From assembly GCA_031276175.1 (NCBI GenBank), contig JAISNP010000034.1:1-38274 (forward strand): a DNA stretch of 38,274 nucleotides, written 5' to 3'. Position 1 is the stretch's first letter. Every line of letters starts with the position of its first letter. A model generated the notes under the pieces. The model had not been told where the DNA came from, did no database searches, and worked only from the letters and a program-made list of their open reading frames with translations. Shown here in pieces: positions 1 through 8,055 of this stretch. This stretch comes from Tannerella sp. GTDB lineage: Bacteria; Bacteroidota; Bacteroidia; Bacteroidales; Tannerellaceae. Both the position numbers and the translations under genes were made by a program.

Positions 1-150
1 GAACTCAAATTCGAATTTCAAAGACTCAAACTCGTATTTGATGAACTCAAATTCGAATTTCAAAGACTCAAACTCGTATTTGATGAACTCAAATTCGAAT
101 TTCAAAGACTCAAACTCGAATTTGAAAGACTCAAATTCGAATTTGAAAAG
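1..150. repeat. 21-bp tandem repeat array (cut by window start)
   Basis: Seven consecutive 21-bp units, in two alternating variants that together make a 42-bp period (1-42, 43-84, 85-126), followed by a last unit that decays around 150. Each unit carries an AAATTCGAATTT-like or AAACTCGTATTT-like core. Because 21 is a multiple of three, frame 1 stays open from the window edge to a TGA at 199-201 and would read heptads such as KFEFQRL and KLVFDEL. This could be the 3' end of a repeat-protein gene or an intergenic minisatellite. The other same-period arrays in the window lie between genes, so I favour the latter. Confidence 0.85.
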
Positions 151-288
151 CCCAAGCGCGCGTTCGGATCATTCCTTTTTGCTGTGACGGCAGCCGATTG
201 AGGCGTTGCAGTCGATATACATTAAAAATTAAGATGCGGCAGGCGCGATAATGTATTCAATCGGCAGGTATGAATATGAAAAAAAGCA

Positions 289-297
289 TATCTTTGC
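289..297 (+). promoter_or_regulatory. Bacteroidetes -7 box upstream of the polyene cluster
   Basis: TATCTTTGC matches the Bacteroidetes -7 consensus TAnnTTTG(C). It lies 45 bases before the ATG of the first cluster gene at 343, which would give a leader of about 35-40 bases. No convincing -33 TTTG is visible at the expected distance, so this is a motif-based call only. Confidence 0.5.
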
Positions 298-342
298 ATC
301 TCGATTAAAAAATATTTTCGGAATTATGATAATGGACATAAG

Positions 343-1431
343 ATGAAATTATCCCCCGCATTAGAGAAGTCATACGCCTCGGAGCGTCTGTCGGCATTGC
401 AGGCGCAACGCCTGGCGCACGAAATATCGTTCGGCCCGGTCGTTTTTCAGGTATCGCGCCTGATGGTGAAATTCGGCATCATGCAGCTGCTGCTTGATTC
501 TGCCGCCGGGCTTACGACGGACGAGGTATCGGCCGGCACGGGGCTTTCGCGCTATGCCGCGCAGACGCTGCTCGAATCGTCGCTTACCATTGGGACGGTG
601 CATTGCGCCGAAGGCCGTTTTACGGCTTCCAAAGCGGGCTGGTTTCTGCTGAACGATCCGCTGGTGAGCGTAAACATGTCGTTCAATCATGATGTCAATT
701 ATCTCGGACTGTTCCGTCTGGAAGAAGCGTTGCTGAACGGCGCTCCCGAAGGGTTGAAAGTCTTCGGCGAATGGGCAACCATCTACGAGGGATTGTCCGA
801 ACTCCCTGCACAGGTGCGTAAAAGCTGGCTCGACTTCGATCATTACTACTCCGATGCGGCGTTCGACGAAGCGCTGAAGGTGGTTTTCGCCCGTCGTCCG
901 CGTACCCTGCTCGACGTGGGCGGCAATACGGGGCGGTGGGCTTTGCGATGTACGGACTACGATCCGGACGTGCGGGTTACGGTGATGGATCTGCCTGCAC
1001 AGGTGGAAATGATGAAGCGCCGGACGGCGGGACGGAAAGGAGCCGACCGGATTTCGGGTTGCGCCGCCGACTTGCTGGACAGGCGCGCGCCCTTCCCTGC
1101 CGGGTTCGACGCCATATGGATGAGCCAGTTCCTCGACTGCTTCCCCGACGAAGAAGTCACGCGCATCCTTGCCCGCGCAGCCGCGTCGATGAGCGCCGAC
1201 GCCACGCTTTTTATCATGGAAACATTCTGGGACCGACAACGCTTCGAAACGGCGGCTTACTGCCTCACGCAAATAAGCCTCTATTTTACGGCGATGGCCA
1301 ACGGCAACAGCAAGATGTATCACTCCGAAGACATGATGCGCTGCACGGAAGCCGCCGGGCTTGAAATTGAAAACATAATAGACGGAGCAGGGAAAGGGCA
1401 CACCCTGCTCGTATGCCGAAAGAAACAATGA
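343..1431 (+). CDS. SAM-dependent O-methyltransferase (family 2 type)
   Basis: A 362-residue protein with the layout of family 2 O-methyltransferases. The N-terminal winged-helix region (about 25-100) includes the LSRYAAQTLLESS helix. It is followed by a SAM-binding Rossmann domain with motif I DVGGNTG (191-197), an acidic strand end VMDLP (about 214-218) and an active-site-side strand DAIWMSQFLDCF (about 256-267). It would transfer a methyl group from SAM to a hydroxyl or similar group. Methyltransferases of this kind occur in aryl-polyene and flexirubin clusters, where they modify the aryl head group; that role is inferred here from position as first gene of the cluster. A Bacteroidetes -7 box lies at 289-297. 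The stop overlaps the next start as ATGA, which points to translational coupling. Confidence 0.85.
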   Translation: MKLSPALEKSYASERLSALQAQRLAHEISFGPVVFQVSRLMVKFGIMQLLLDSAAGLTTDEVSAGTGLSRYAAQTLLESSLTIGTVHCAEGRFTASKAGWFLLNDPLVSVNMSFNHDVNYLGLFRLEEALLNGAPEGLKVFGEWATIYEGLSELPAQVRKSWLDFDHYYSDAAFDEALKVVFARRPRTLLDVGGNTGRWALRCTDYDPDVRVTVMDLPAQVEMMKRRTAGRKGADRISGCAADLLDRRAPFPAGFDAIWMSQFLDCFPDEEVTRILARAAASMSADATLFIMETFWDRQRFETAAYCLTQISLYFTAMANGNSKMYHSEDMMRCTEAAGLEIENIIDGAGKGHTLLVCRKKQ

Positions 1432-1874
1432 CGCCGTTCGACAAAATAGACATACACGACATCCTGCCGCAGAGGCCGCCTTTCGTAATGATCGAAAAAC
1501 TGCTGCACGTAGACGACCGCATCACCCGCACTGCGCTGCACGTGCGCGAAGACAATATCTTCTGCGAAGACGGACAATTGACGGAGTCGGGCGTGATAGA
1601 AAACATTGCCCAGACGTGCGCCGCCCGGATGGGTTACATTAATAAATATGTAAGTAACGACACGGTGAAGCTCGGATTTATCGGCTCCCTGCGCAACATG
1701 GAGATCGTCCGGCTGCCGCTGGCCGGCGAAACGCTCGTGACGCAGATAGACGTGCGGGAAGAAATATTCCGGATGACGCTGGTAGACGCCACCGTCCGAG
1801 TCGGAGACGAACTCATTGCGTCGAGCGAAATGAAAATATCCGTAACCGACATTGCACGCCGCGAAAATGAATGA
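1428..1874 (+). CDS. 3-hydroxyacyl-ACP dehydratase-like hot-dog protein
   Basis: About 148 residues starting at the ATG that forms an ATGA overlap with the preceding stop; an alternative ATG lies 15 bases upstream at 1413. The N-terminal IHDILPQRPPFVMIEKL is the substrate-entry signature of FabZ/ApeP-type dehydratases (compare the LPHR.PFL motif), and the rest fits a single hot-dog fold, including the helix TESGVIENIAQTCAARMGY. The canonical FabZ catalytic His in the HFP segment is not evident, as in the ApeP-like subfamily. It probably dehydrates the 3-hydroxyacyl-ACP intermediate of polyene elongation. A second hot-dog domain of a different subtype is found at 8052-9185, matching the two dehydratases (ApeI and ApeP types) of aryl-polyene clusters. 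Confidence 0.8.
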   Translation: MTPFDKIDIHDILPQRPPFVMIEKLLHVDDRITRTALHVREDNIFCEDGQLTESGVIENIAQTCAARMGYINKYVSNDTVKLGFIGSLRNMEIVRLPLAGETLVTQIDVREEIFRMTLVDATVRVGDELIASSEMKISVTDIARRENE

Positions 1875-2298
1875 GAAAAACAGCATACTGAAAGCCTCCG
1901 CGGAAATCAAAATTCGTTTCAGCGAAGTCGATTCGATGCACATCGTATGGCACGGCTCGTATGCGCTGTATTTCGAAGATGCACGCGAAGCCTTCGGCGC
2001 AAAATACGGCCTCGGCTATCTCGACATTTTCGCCCGCGGATATTACGCGCCGTTGACGGACTTGCGCTTCAGCTACAAAAAACCGCTCGTATACTGCCGC
2101 AAAGCGCATGTGGACATTACGTACCGCCATACCGAAGCCGCCAAAATCGTTTTCGACTACGCGATATTCGACTCGGAAGACGGCTCGCCGGCTGCCGTGG
2201 GATCGTCAACGCAAGTTTTCCTCGACAAACAGTACAAGCTGGTATGGACAAATCCGCCCTTCTACGAAGAATGGCAACGCAAATGGGGATTGATATGA
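1867..2298 (+). CDS. Acyl-CoA/ACP thioesterase, YbgC/4HBT hot-dog family
   Basis: 143 residues from the ATG at 1867, which overlaps the preceding gene by 8 bases. A TTG at 1852 would add five residues but is a weaker choice. The N-terminal IRFSEVDSMHIVWHGSYALY is the signature of the 4-hydroxybenzoyl-CoA thioesterase/YbgC/FadM group, in which the Asp of the VDSMHIVWHG loop is the usual catalytic residue. Thioesterases of this family are standard members of aryl-polyene clusters (ApeK type). It would hydrolyse an acyl thioester, either releasing product or clearing stalled chains; the sequence does not tell which. The stop overlaps the next start as ATGA. Confidence 0.85.
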   Translation: MNEKNSILKASAEIKIRFSEVDSMHIVWHGSYALYFEDAREAFGAKYGLGYLDIFARGYYAPLTDLRFSYKKPLVYCRKAHVDITYRHTEAAKIVFDYAIFDSEDGSPAAVGSSTQVFLDKQYKLVWTNPPFYEEWQRKWGLI

Positions 2299-4136
2299 TA
2301 AAGCAGGCAGGAGACAATATCATCTCGTCGCTGGGATTTACTGCGCGGGAGAATTACGAATCGGTAAAATCGGGTCGTTCGGGCATCGCGCGTCACGAAC
2401 GTTGGGGGCTGCCCGAACCGTTTATGGCTTCCCTGATCGACCGGGAGCGGCTGAACGACAGCTTCGCTTCGCTTCGACACTGTGCGAACGATTATACGCC
2501 CTTTGAAAAGGCGGCCATCCTGTCGGTAAGCGATGCGGCGGCGACGCGGATCGACCTGTCCGATCCGCGCGTCCTGTTCCTGCTCTCCACAACCAAAGGC
2601 AACGTCCATCTGCTCGACGAAAATGAAACCCGCCCCCATCCCGATGCCGTGTACCTCTGGTATTCGGCGCAGCGCATAGCCGGTTATTTCGGCAATCGCA
2701 ACACGCCGACGGTCGTCTCCAACGCCTGCATATCGGGCGCCTGCGCGCAGATAGAAGCCATGCGCCTGCTGGAAGCGGGCTTGTACGACTGCGCCGTGGT
2801 AACGGGCGTCGACATGCTGTCGAAATTCATTGTTTCGGGATTTCAATCCTTCAAAGCCTTGTCGCACGACGTTTGCCGCCCGTTCGATGCCGCGCACGAA
2901 GGCCTGAATCTCGGCGAGGCCGCCTCAACCATAATATATATAAGGACGGACGAAACGGATACAGGCGGCGTCACGCTGGCACGCGGCGCCGTATGCAACG
3001 ACGCCAATCATATCTCAGGCCCTTCGCGTACGGGCGAAGGTTGCTTCCTCGCCCTGCAGTCGATCACGAAAGATTTGGATACGGACAAAATCGCATTCAT
3101 CAACGCGCACGGAACGGCCACGGTATACAACGACCGGATGGAAGCCGTAGCCATTGCGCGTGCAGGACTCGACGGAACGCCGGTGAACGGACTGAAGGGT
3201 CATTTCGGACATACGCTGGGCGCGGCGGGCGTGCTCGAAAGTGTGATTTCGTCATATGCCTCGGCAGACCGTACGATTCTGCCTGTGCAGGGATTCGTCG
3301 CGGGCGAAACCGGTTCGACGCTGCGCATAGCCGACAGGATTGCCGGTACGGATAAACCGTATTTCATCAAGATGCTTTCCGGTTTCGGAGGATGCAATGC
3401 GGCGTTGCTTTTTCGCTCCCCAACAGCGGAAACGCGCGAAGACAATCCGCCGATCCGCATTCATACGCATACGCACGAAAGCGAAAACAGCTTGCCGCCG
3501 CTGTACATATACAAGCATTGCCGCATAGCCGGCGGACGTGCGGCGACGGACGGGAAAACGGTCTTCGCCGGAACGGAAACGGGCAACGGCAAGTTCCTCA
3601 CCGCGCTGTACCGTGCAATGGAGACGGACTATCCGAAGTTTTTCAAGATGGACAACCTGTCGAAACTCGGCTTTCTGGCCTCCGAGCTGATTCTACGCGA
3701 CGACGCCGTGCGCTTCACGCCGCGCAGAGACGAGGCTGTAGTCTGTTTTAACCGAAGCTCGTCGCTCGACACGGATGCCGCCTATCAGGCTACAATCCGG
3801 CATGAGGACGCATTTTTTCCCAGCCCTTCCGTTTTCGTCTATACCCTTCCGAACATCGTTTCCGCCGAGATTGCCATCCGCAACAAAATATACGGTGAAA
3901 CGTCGTTTTACGTCTGTCCGCATTTCGACGCAGGACGGATAGCGACGACGGTCGGCCACGTTTTCCGCAACAAAAGCCTCCGCCGCGCGCTGGTTGCATG
4001 GATTGAATATTTTGAAGGGCGATGCGACGCAATGATGTGCCTTGTCGGCCACACGCCGCCGGACGACGCTTTGCAGGGAATACCCTTTTCGGAAGATATG
4101 CTGGACAAAATATACCACATAACCAAATCAAAATAA
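2295..4136 (+). CDS. Beta-ketoacyl-ACP synthase fused to degenerate KS/CLF-like C-terminal domain
   Basis: 613 residues from the ATG at 2295, which is ATGA-coupled to the upstream stop; the open frame extends further upstream but overlaps the thioesterase gene. Residues 1-375 are a complete ketosynthase with the catalytic Cys in SNACISG (Cys145), the first His in NAHGTAT (His272), and Lys301/His306 in KGHFGHTLGAAG. After a His/Glu-rich linker (about 375-400) comes about 200 further residues (MDNLSKLGFLASELIL; VFVYTLPNIVSAEIAIRNKI) that look like the N-terminal half of a second thiolase-fold domain (Ketoacyl-synt_2-like). The pattern resembles the corresponding segment of the CLF-like protein at 5606-6640. 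Ordinary KS proteins have about 400 residues, so this is a KS plus partial-CLF fusion. It would catalyse Claisen condensation in polyene chain extension. Confidence 0.85.
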   Translation: MIKQAGDNIISSLGFTARENYESVKSGRSGIARHERWGLPEPFMASLIDRERLNDSFASLRHCANDYTPFEKAAILSVSDAAATRIDLSDPRVLFLLSTTKGNVHLLDENETRPHPDAVYLWYSAQRIAGYFGNRNTPTVVSNACISGACAQIEAMRLLEAGLYDCAVVTGVDMLSKFIVSGFQSFKALSHDVCRPFDAAHEGLNLGEAASTIIYIRTDETDTGGVTLARGAVCNDANHISGPSRTGEGCFLALQSITKDLDTDKIAFINAHGTATVYNDRMEAVAIARAGLDGTPVNGLKGHFGHTLGAAGVLESVISSYASADRTILPVQGFVAGETGSTLRIADRIAGTDKPYFIKMLSGFGGCNAALLFRSPTAETREDNPPIRIHTHTHESENSLPPLYIYKHCRIAGGRAATDGKTVFAGTETGNGKFLTALYRAMETDYPKFFKMDNLSKLGFLASELILRDDAVRFTPRRDEAVVCFNRSSSLDTDAAYQATIRHEDAFFPSPSVFVYTLPNIVSAEIAIRNKIYGETSFYVCPHFDAGRIATTVGHVFRNKSLRRALVAWIEYFEGRCDAMMCLVGHTPPDDALQGIPFSEDMLDKIYHITKSK

Positions 4137-4139
4137 TAT

Positions 4140-4397
4140 ATGGATGAATTGATTTTAAAGTTGAAAGAAGAAATCATCGAAGTATTGAATCTCGAAGACG
4201 TGGCTCCGGCCGACATCGACGAAAACGCGCCGCTCTTCGGCGACGGGCTTGGACTTGACTCCATCGACGCGCTCGAACTGATTGTTTTGATGGAAAAGAA
4301 CTACGGCATCAAGTTGAAAGACCCCGCGCAGGGACGCGAGATTTTCAAATCCGTACGTATCCTTGCCGAATACATACAGGCAAACAGAGCGAAATAA
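4140..4397 (+). CDS. Acyl carrier protein
   Basis: 85 residues, the normal size of a free-standing ACP. The phosphopantetheine attachment site is the Ser in LGLDSIDALEL (Asp40-Ser41), followed by the acidic recognition helix. It starts 3 bases after the KS-fusion stop and ends 2 bases before the next KS gene, so it is clearly co-transcribed and presumably serves these ketosynthases rather than general fatty-acid synthesis. It is the only ACP in the window, whereas the E. coli aryl-polyene cluster has two. Confidence 0.95.
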   Translation: MDELILKLKEEIIEVLNLEDVAPADIDENAPLFGDGLGLDSIDALELIVLMEKNYGIKLKDPAQGREIFKSVRILAEYIQANRAK

Positions 4398-4399
4398 TC

Positions 4400-5596
4400 A
4401 TGCGGGAAGCCATCTATGTGACGGGCGCAGGCATCGTCTCCGCACTGGGGACGAATACACGCGAGACGCTGGCTGCATTGCGCAGTCGTCGTTCGGGTAT
4501 CGGCGCGATTCGCTATCCGGACACCGTGCATACCCGGTTTCCCGTCGGCGAAGTAAAAATGAGCAACGCCGAAATGATGCAATGCCTGAATATCCCCGAA
4601 GAAGAAGCGACGACGCGCACATCGCTGATGGGAATGTTTGCCGCCGGCGAAGCCATCGCCCAAGCCTGCCTGCACGAAGAAGACGACTTGCGGATTGCAC
4701 TGGTTTCGGGGACAACCGTCGGCGGGATGGACAAAAGCGAACAATACTATATAGACTTCCTTACAAACGACACGCGAAATGCGTACATCGCCACCCACGA
4801 CTGCGGCGCGTGTACGGAAATGATAGCCGACCGTTTCGGCTTCTTTTCAATGGTAGACACCGTCTCGACGGCATGTTCGTCGGCAGCCAATGCCGTCATG
4901 CTCGGCGACATGCTGATTCGCGAAGGGAGGGCGGATATTGTCGTAGCCGGCGGGAGCGAGTGCCTCACAAAGTTCCACCTGAACGGTTTCAATACGCTGA
5001 TGATACTCGACGAGGCCCCTTGCCGCCCGTTCGATGCGACACGCGCAGGGCTGAACCTCGGCGAAGGCGCGGCGTATCTCGTACTCGAATCCGAACACAC
5101 GCTTCGCCGGCGCAACGTCGCGCCGCTTTGCAGTCTGGCAGGCTATGCCAATACGTGCGACGCATATCACCAGACGGCCACGTCGCCCGAAGGCGAGGGC
5201 GCATGCCTGGCTATGACGAAAGCGCTGGAATCGGCGCGCCTGAATCCCGAAGACATCGACTACCTCAACGCGCACGGCACAGGCACGCAAAACAACGACC
5301 TGACCGAAGGCATCGCCATCCAGCGGGTTTTCGGCGACGCCATACCGCCCGTCTCGTCCACCAAGGCATTCACGGGACATGCTACCAGCGCAGCGGGCGG
5401 CATCGAAGCCGTCATTTCGATACTGGCGCTGCAACACGATTTTATCCCCGTCAATCTGCATTTCGCCGTGCCGATGGAAGAGTTGCGCTTTACGCCGGCA
5501 ACGGACGAAAAGCCCCGCGGCGCGTTGCGGCACGTCATGTCCAACTCGTTCGGATTCGGCGGAAACGATACGACGCTTGTTTTTTCAAAAATATAA
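4400..5596 (+). CDS. Beta-ketoacyl-ACP synthase II (FabF-like)
   Basis: 398 residues, full length for a FabF-type ketosynthase. The start MREAIYVTGAGIVSALG is typical. All catalytic residues are visible: Cys159 in VSTACSSAAN, His292 in LNAHGTGTQNND, and Lys322/His327 in TKAFTGHATSAAGG. It would elongate the ACP-bound chain by decarboxylative condensation with malonyl-ACP. Its nearest partner is probably the catalytically dead KS at 5606-6640, 9 bases downstream, giving a KS/chain-length-factor heterodimer as in ApeO/ApeC-type and type II polyketide systems (inference from gene order). Confidence 0.93.
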   Translation: MREAIYVTGAGIVSALGTNTRETLAALRSRRSGIGAIRYPDTVHTRFPVGEVKMSNAEMMQCLNIPEEEATTRTSLMGMFAAGEAIAQACLHEEDDLRIALVSGTTVGGMDKSEQYYIDFLTNDTRNAYIATHDCGACTEMIADRFGFFSMVDTVSTACSSAANAVMLGDMLIREGRADIVVAGGSECLTKFHLNGFNTLMILDEAPCRPFDATRAGLNLGEGAAYLVLESEHTLRRRNVAPLCSLAGYANTCDAYHQTATSPEGEGACLAMTKALESARLNPEDIDYLNAHGTGTQNNDLTEGIAIQRVFGDAIPPVSSTKAFTGHATSAAGGIEAVISILALQHDFIPVNLHFAVPMEELRFTPATDEKPRGALRHVMSNSFGFGGNDTTLVFSKI

Positions 5597-5605
5597 TTTC
5601 CCGCC

Positions 5606-6640
5606 ATGCGGAACTGTATATACATCTCGGCAGCAAAACAAATTTCGGCACAGTCGCCGCTGACGGACGACTGGATGGAGCGCCCGTTGCGCTACGGCGA
5701 ATCGTTTGTGCCGGCCGTCGATCCGGATTACCGCCGGTACTTTCCGCCCAACGCCGTACGCCGGCTGGGGAAGATACTGAAGCGTGCCCTCCTCGTTTCG
5801 CGGCAGGCAATGGAGGCGGCAGGCATCGACGCGCCGGATGCCATCGTCACGGGCACGGGATTCGGATGTATCGAAAATACGGAAATCTTCCTCGACGCAA
5901 TGCTGAGAGAAGGCGAAACGTTTCTCAAGCCTACGCATTTCATGCAGTCGACGCACAACACCATCAGTTCGCTGATTGCGACGGACTGCCGTTGCCACGG
6001 ATATAACATGACGTATTCGCACAAGGCGCTCTCGTTCGAATGTGCGTTGCTCGACGCTTTTATACGGCTGAAAAACGGAGAGGCGGCGCACGTGCTGGCC
6101 GGCGGGCACGACGAACTGACGCCCCATTTCCATACCCTGCTGCAACGCCTGCAACGAATGGAAGGCGAGACGGCCTTCCGTAGCGAGACGGCCGTCGGCA
6201 TGATGCTCACAAACCGACCTGCCGCAAATGCGCTCTGCCGCGTAGACGGGATAGAGACTTTTTACCGTCCGGACATGCGGCGGCTGAAACGTGCGGCGGA
6301 CGCGATGGCGGCGCAGGCCGGATACCGCTACGACGGGATAGACGCCGTCATGACGGGCTGCAACGGGATGCCTGCCGACGAACAGGCTTACGACCGCTGG
6401 TGTTCGGCGCTTTTCGGCGATAAAAAGCGGCTTCGCTACAAGCATCTGTTCGGCGATTCGTTTTCCTCGTCCGCCATGGGCGTGTACGCAGCGGCTACAT
6501 GCCTGCATCGCCGGCGGATACCTGCGCATCTGTTCGACGGAGTGGGTGGGGCGGCGGACGGCGCGGGGCGCATATTGCTGTATCATCTGTCCGAAAATAA
6601 AACTCATTCGTTAATACTTTTGTCATCATGTGGAAACTGA
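5606..6640 (+). CDS. Chain-length-factor-like ketosynthase homologue, catalytic triad lost
   Basis: 344 residues with the KS fold pattern but shorter than active KS proteins. Aligned by eye to the intact KS just upstream, the Cys position of VSTACSS corresponds to Lys140 in MTYSHKALS. The HGT His becomes Asn in GCNGMPADEQ, and the second His becomes Asp in KHLFGDSFSSSAMG. It therefore cannot condense by itself and fits the KS-beta/chain-length-factor role (compare ApeC). It probably pairs with the KS encoded at 4400-5596 and sets polyene length. Its end overlaps the next gene by 13 bases. Confidence 0.85.
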   Translation: MRNCIYISAAKQISAQSPLTDDWMERPLRYGESFVPAVDPDYRRYFPPNAVRRLGKILKRALLVSRQAMEAAGIDAPDAIVTGTGFGCIENTEIFLDAMLREGETFLKPTHFMQSTHNTISSLIATDCRCHGYNMTYSHKALSFECALLDAFIRLKNGEAAHVLAGGHDELTPHFHTLLQRLQRMEGETAFRSETAVGMMLTNRPAANALCRVDGIETFYRPDMRRLKRAADAMAAQAGYRYDGIDAVMTGCNGMPADEQAYDRWCSALFGDKKRLRYKHLFGDSFSSSAMGVYAAATCLHRRRIPAHLFDGVGGAADGAGRILLYHLSENKTHSLILLSSCGN

Positions 6641-6981
6641 TTCTTTTATCCGCGACGCAAAGCCTGCTCCTGTGCGGAGGGCAGGTTTTTCTTAAACTGG
6701 CTGTGGCGAAAACGGGCACATTCCGGCTTGCATGGGCTTTTTTCCGCAGCATACTTTTAGATCTTCATTTTTTGGCTTCCGGATTGTGCATGGCGGCTGC
6801 GAGCGGCCTGTGGATGTACATTCTTAAGCGTTACGCACTGTCGGCGGCGTATCCGATGGTCAGCATCAGTTACGTTTTCGGGATGCTGGCGTCGATATAT
6901 ATTTTCCACGAAACGGTGCCCATTGCGCGCTGGGTCGGCGTGTTCATGATTATGAGCGGAGTAATATTAATTGCAAGATAA
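6628..6981 (+). CDS. Small four-helix membrane protein of the SMR/EamA (DMT) superfamily
   Basis: 117 residues with four predicted membrane segments (about 3-25, 34-56, 65-87, 95-116). The patterns LCGGQVFLKLAVA, AYPMVSISYVFGMLASIYIFHE and WVGVFMIMSGVILI are those of short EamA/SMR proteins such as ArnE/ArnF. The first helix lacks the Glu that multidrug SMR pumps use for proton coupling, so a lipid-linked flippase-type role is more likely than drug export. It sits between the KS block and the LolA-like gene, at the point where the cluster turns from synthesis to export. The substrate is unknown. Confidence 0.75.
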   Translation: MWKLILLSATQSLLLCGGQVFLKLAVAKTGTFRLAWAFFRSILLDLHFLASGLCMAAASGLWMYILKRYALSAAYPMVSISYVFGMLASIYIFHETVPIARWVGVFMIMSGVILIAR

Positions 6982-6983
6982 GG

Positions 6984-7628
6984 ATGGAAAGGAAAGTATT
7001 TTTTTTAACCCTCGTAATCGCATGGCTGTACGGCGCGGCGATACATGCGCAGATGCTGCCGGCTACGGCGGAACAGCAAAAAGTGATGCTGGAGAAAATT
7101 ATGGCCGCCTCCGAAAAGATGGAAAGCCTGATTTGCGATTTCGAGCAGACGAAGGAACTGTCTCTCCTGAGCGAGAAGATGATTTCGAACGGAAAGATGT
7201 ATTACCGGAAAAACAGCCGGCTGCGCTGGGAATATCTTACGCCGTACAACTATGCGTTTGTTGTGAACGACAAAAAGATACTGCTTCAGACGGAAAGCGG
7301 CAGGAACGTGATCGACATAAAGTCGAACCGTTTTTTCCAGGAGATCGTCAAAATCATGATAAACGGCGTGAACGGAAGCGGGCTGACCGACCTGAAAAAC
7401 TTCACCGGCAGCTATTACCGTAGCGATAAGAAATGGGAAGTCGTCCTCGCACCGGTAAAAAAGGAGATGAAGCAGATGTTCTCGTGTATAAGGCTTACGT
7501 TTAACGTCGACGACTTCACGGTCGACAACGTGGAGATGGAAGAGCGCAACGGCGACAGGACAAATATCCGCCTGACGGGTAAAAAGCAGAACGTACAGAT
7601 TGAAGACCGCCGGTTTCATATTGATTAG
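6984..7628 (+). CDS. LolA-like outer-membrane lipoprotein carrier protein
   Basis: 214 residues with a cleavable signal peptide (about 1-23, ending GAAIHAQ) followed by a LolA-like beta-rich domain. Features seen are FEQTKELSLLSEKMISNGKM, the RWEY strand (LRWEYLTPYNY) and the late strand DFTVDNVEMEERNGDRTNIRL. LolA shuttles lipoproteins across the periplasm. Cluster-specific LolA homologues occur in aryl-polyene clusters (ApeL type) and are thought to carry the lipid-like product or precursor to the outer membrane. It starts 2 bases after the SMR gene and overlaps the following lipoprotein gene by 29 bases, so the pair probably works like LolA/LolB. Confidence 0.88.
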   Translation: MERKVFFLTLVIAWLYGAAIHAQMLPATAEQQKVMLEKIMAASEKMESLICDFEQTKELSLLSEKMISNGKMYYRKNSRLRWEYLTPYNYAFVVNDKKILLQTESGRNVIDIKSNRFFQEIVKIMINGVNGSGLTDLKNFTGSYYRSDKKWEVVLAPVKKEMKQMFSCIRLTFNVDDFTVDNVEMEERNGDRTNIRLTGKKQNVQIEDRRFHID

Positions 7629-8055
7629 CCTGTGCGTCGCCTGTCTGGCCGTTTCGTGCCGTACGGCGGGGGAGACGCAGACGGCGATACGCATGTTCGA
7701 CGCCGGCAGGACGTCGAAGTACCGGGTGCGCATCACGACGGGCGGAGCCGAACTGACGGGAATACTGATCGTGAAACACACGGGCGGCGAATGGCGCGGA
7801 AGCATGATGAACGAATTCGGCATGAAGGCGTTCGACCTCGTCGCTTCCGAAAAGAAATGCAGGCTGTACAACGCCGCACCGTTTCTGGACAAATGGTATA
7901 TACGCCGCACCATAGCCCGTGACTTCATCTACCTCTTCCGCGACGCGCCGAGAGGGACGGCCGTACACCGCAAACGCCTGACGCGGACGGGCGACGGCGC
8001 CTTTGTCCTGAAGACGCGACACATCGAGTACACATTTCAAGTATTGGACTTATGA
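7600..8055 (+). CDS. Small lipoprotein of the polyene cluster (LolB-/DUF3261-like position)
   Basis: 151 residues from a TTG at 7600; no better start is visible. The start lies within the LolA-like gene (29-base overlap), so coupled translation is likely. The N-terminus KTAGFILISLCVACLAVSC is a lipoprotein signal with Cys20 as the probable lipidated residue (Cys15 is an alternative). The mature part is short and beta-rich (KYRVRITTGGAELTGILIV; GEWRGSMMNEFGMKAFDL). It could be a LolB-like acceptor or the DUF3261/ApeN counterpart of other aryl-polyene clusters; this rests mainly on its place next to the LolA-like gene. It ends with an ATGA overlap with the next gene. Confidence 0.75.
   Translation: MKTAGFILISLCVACLAVSCRTAGETQTAIRMFDAGRTSKYRVRITTGGAELTGILIVKHTGGEWRGSMMNEFGMKAFDLVASEKKCRLYNAAPFLDKWYIRRTIARDFIYLFRDAPRGTAVHRKRLTRTGDGAFVLKTRHIEYTFQVLDL

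Noticed and set aside
1947..2294. N-terminal extension of the KS fusion gene
   Set aside because: It overlaps the thioesterase gene for its whole length, is Arg-rich, and the ATGA-coupled start at 2295 fits the KS family.
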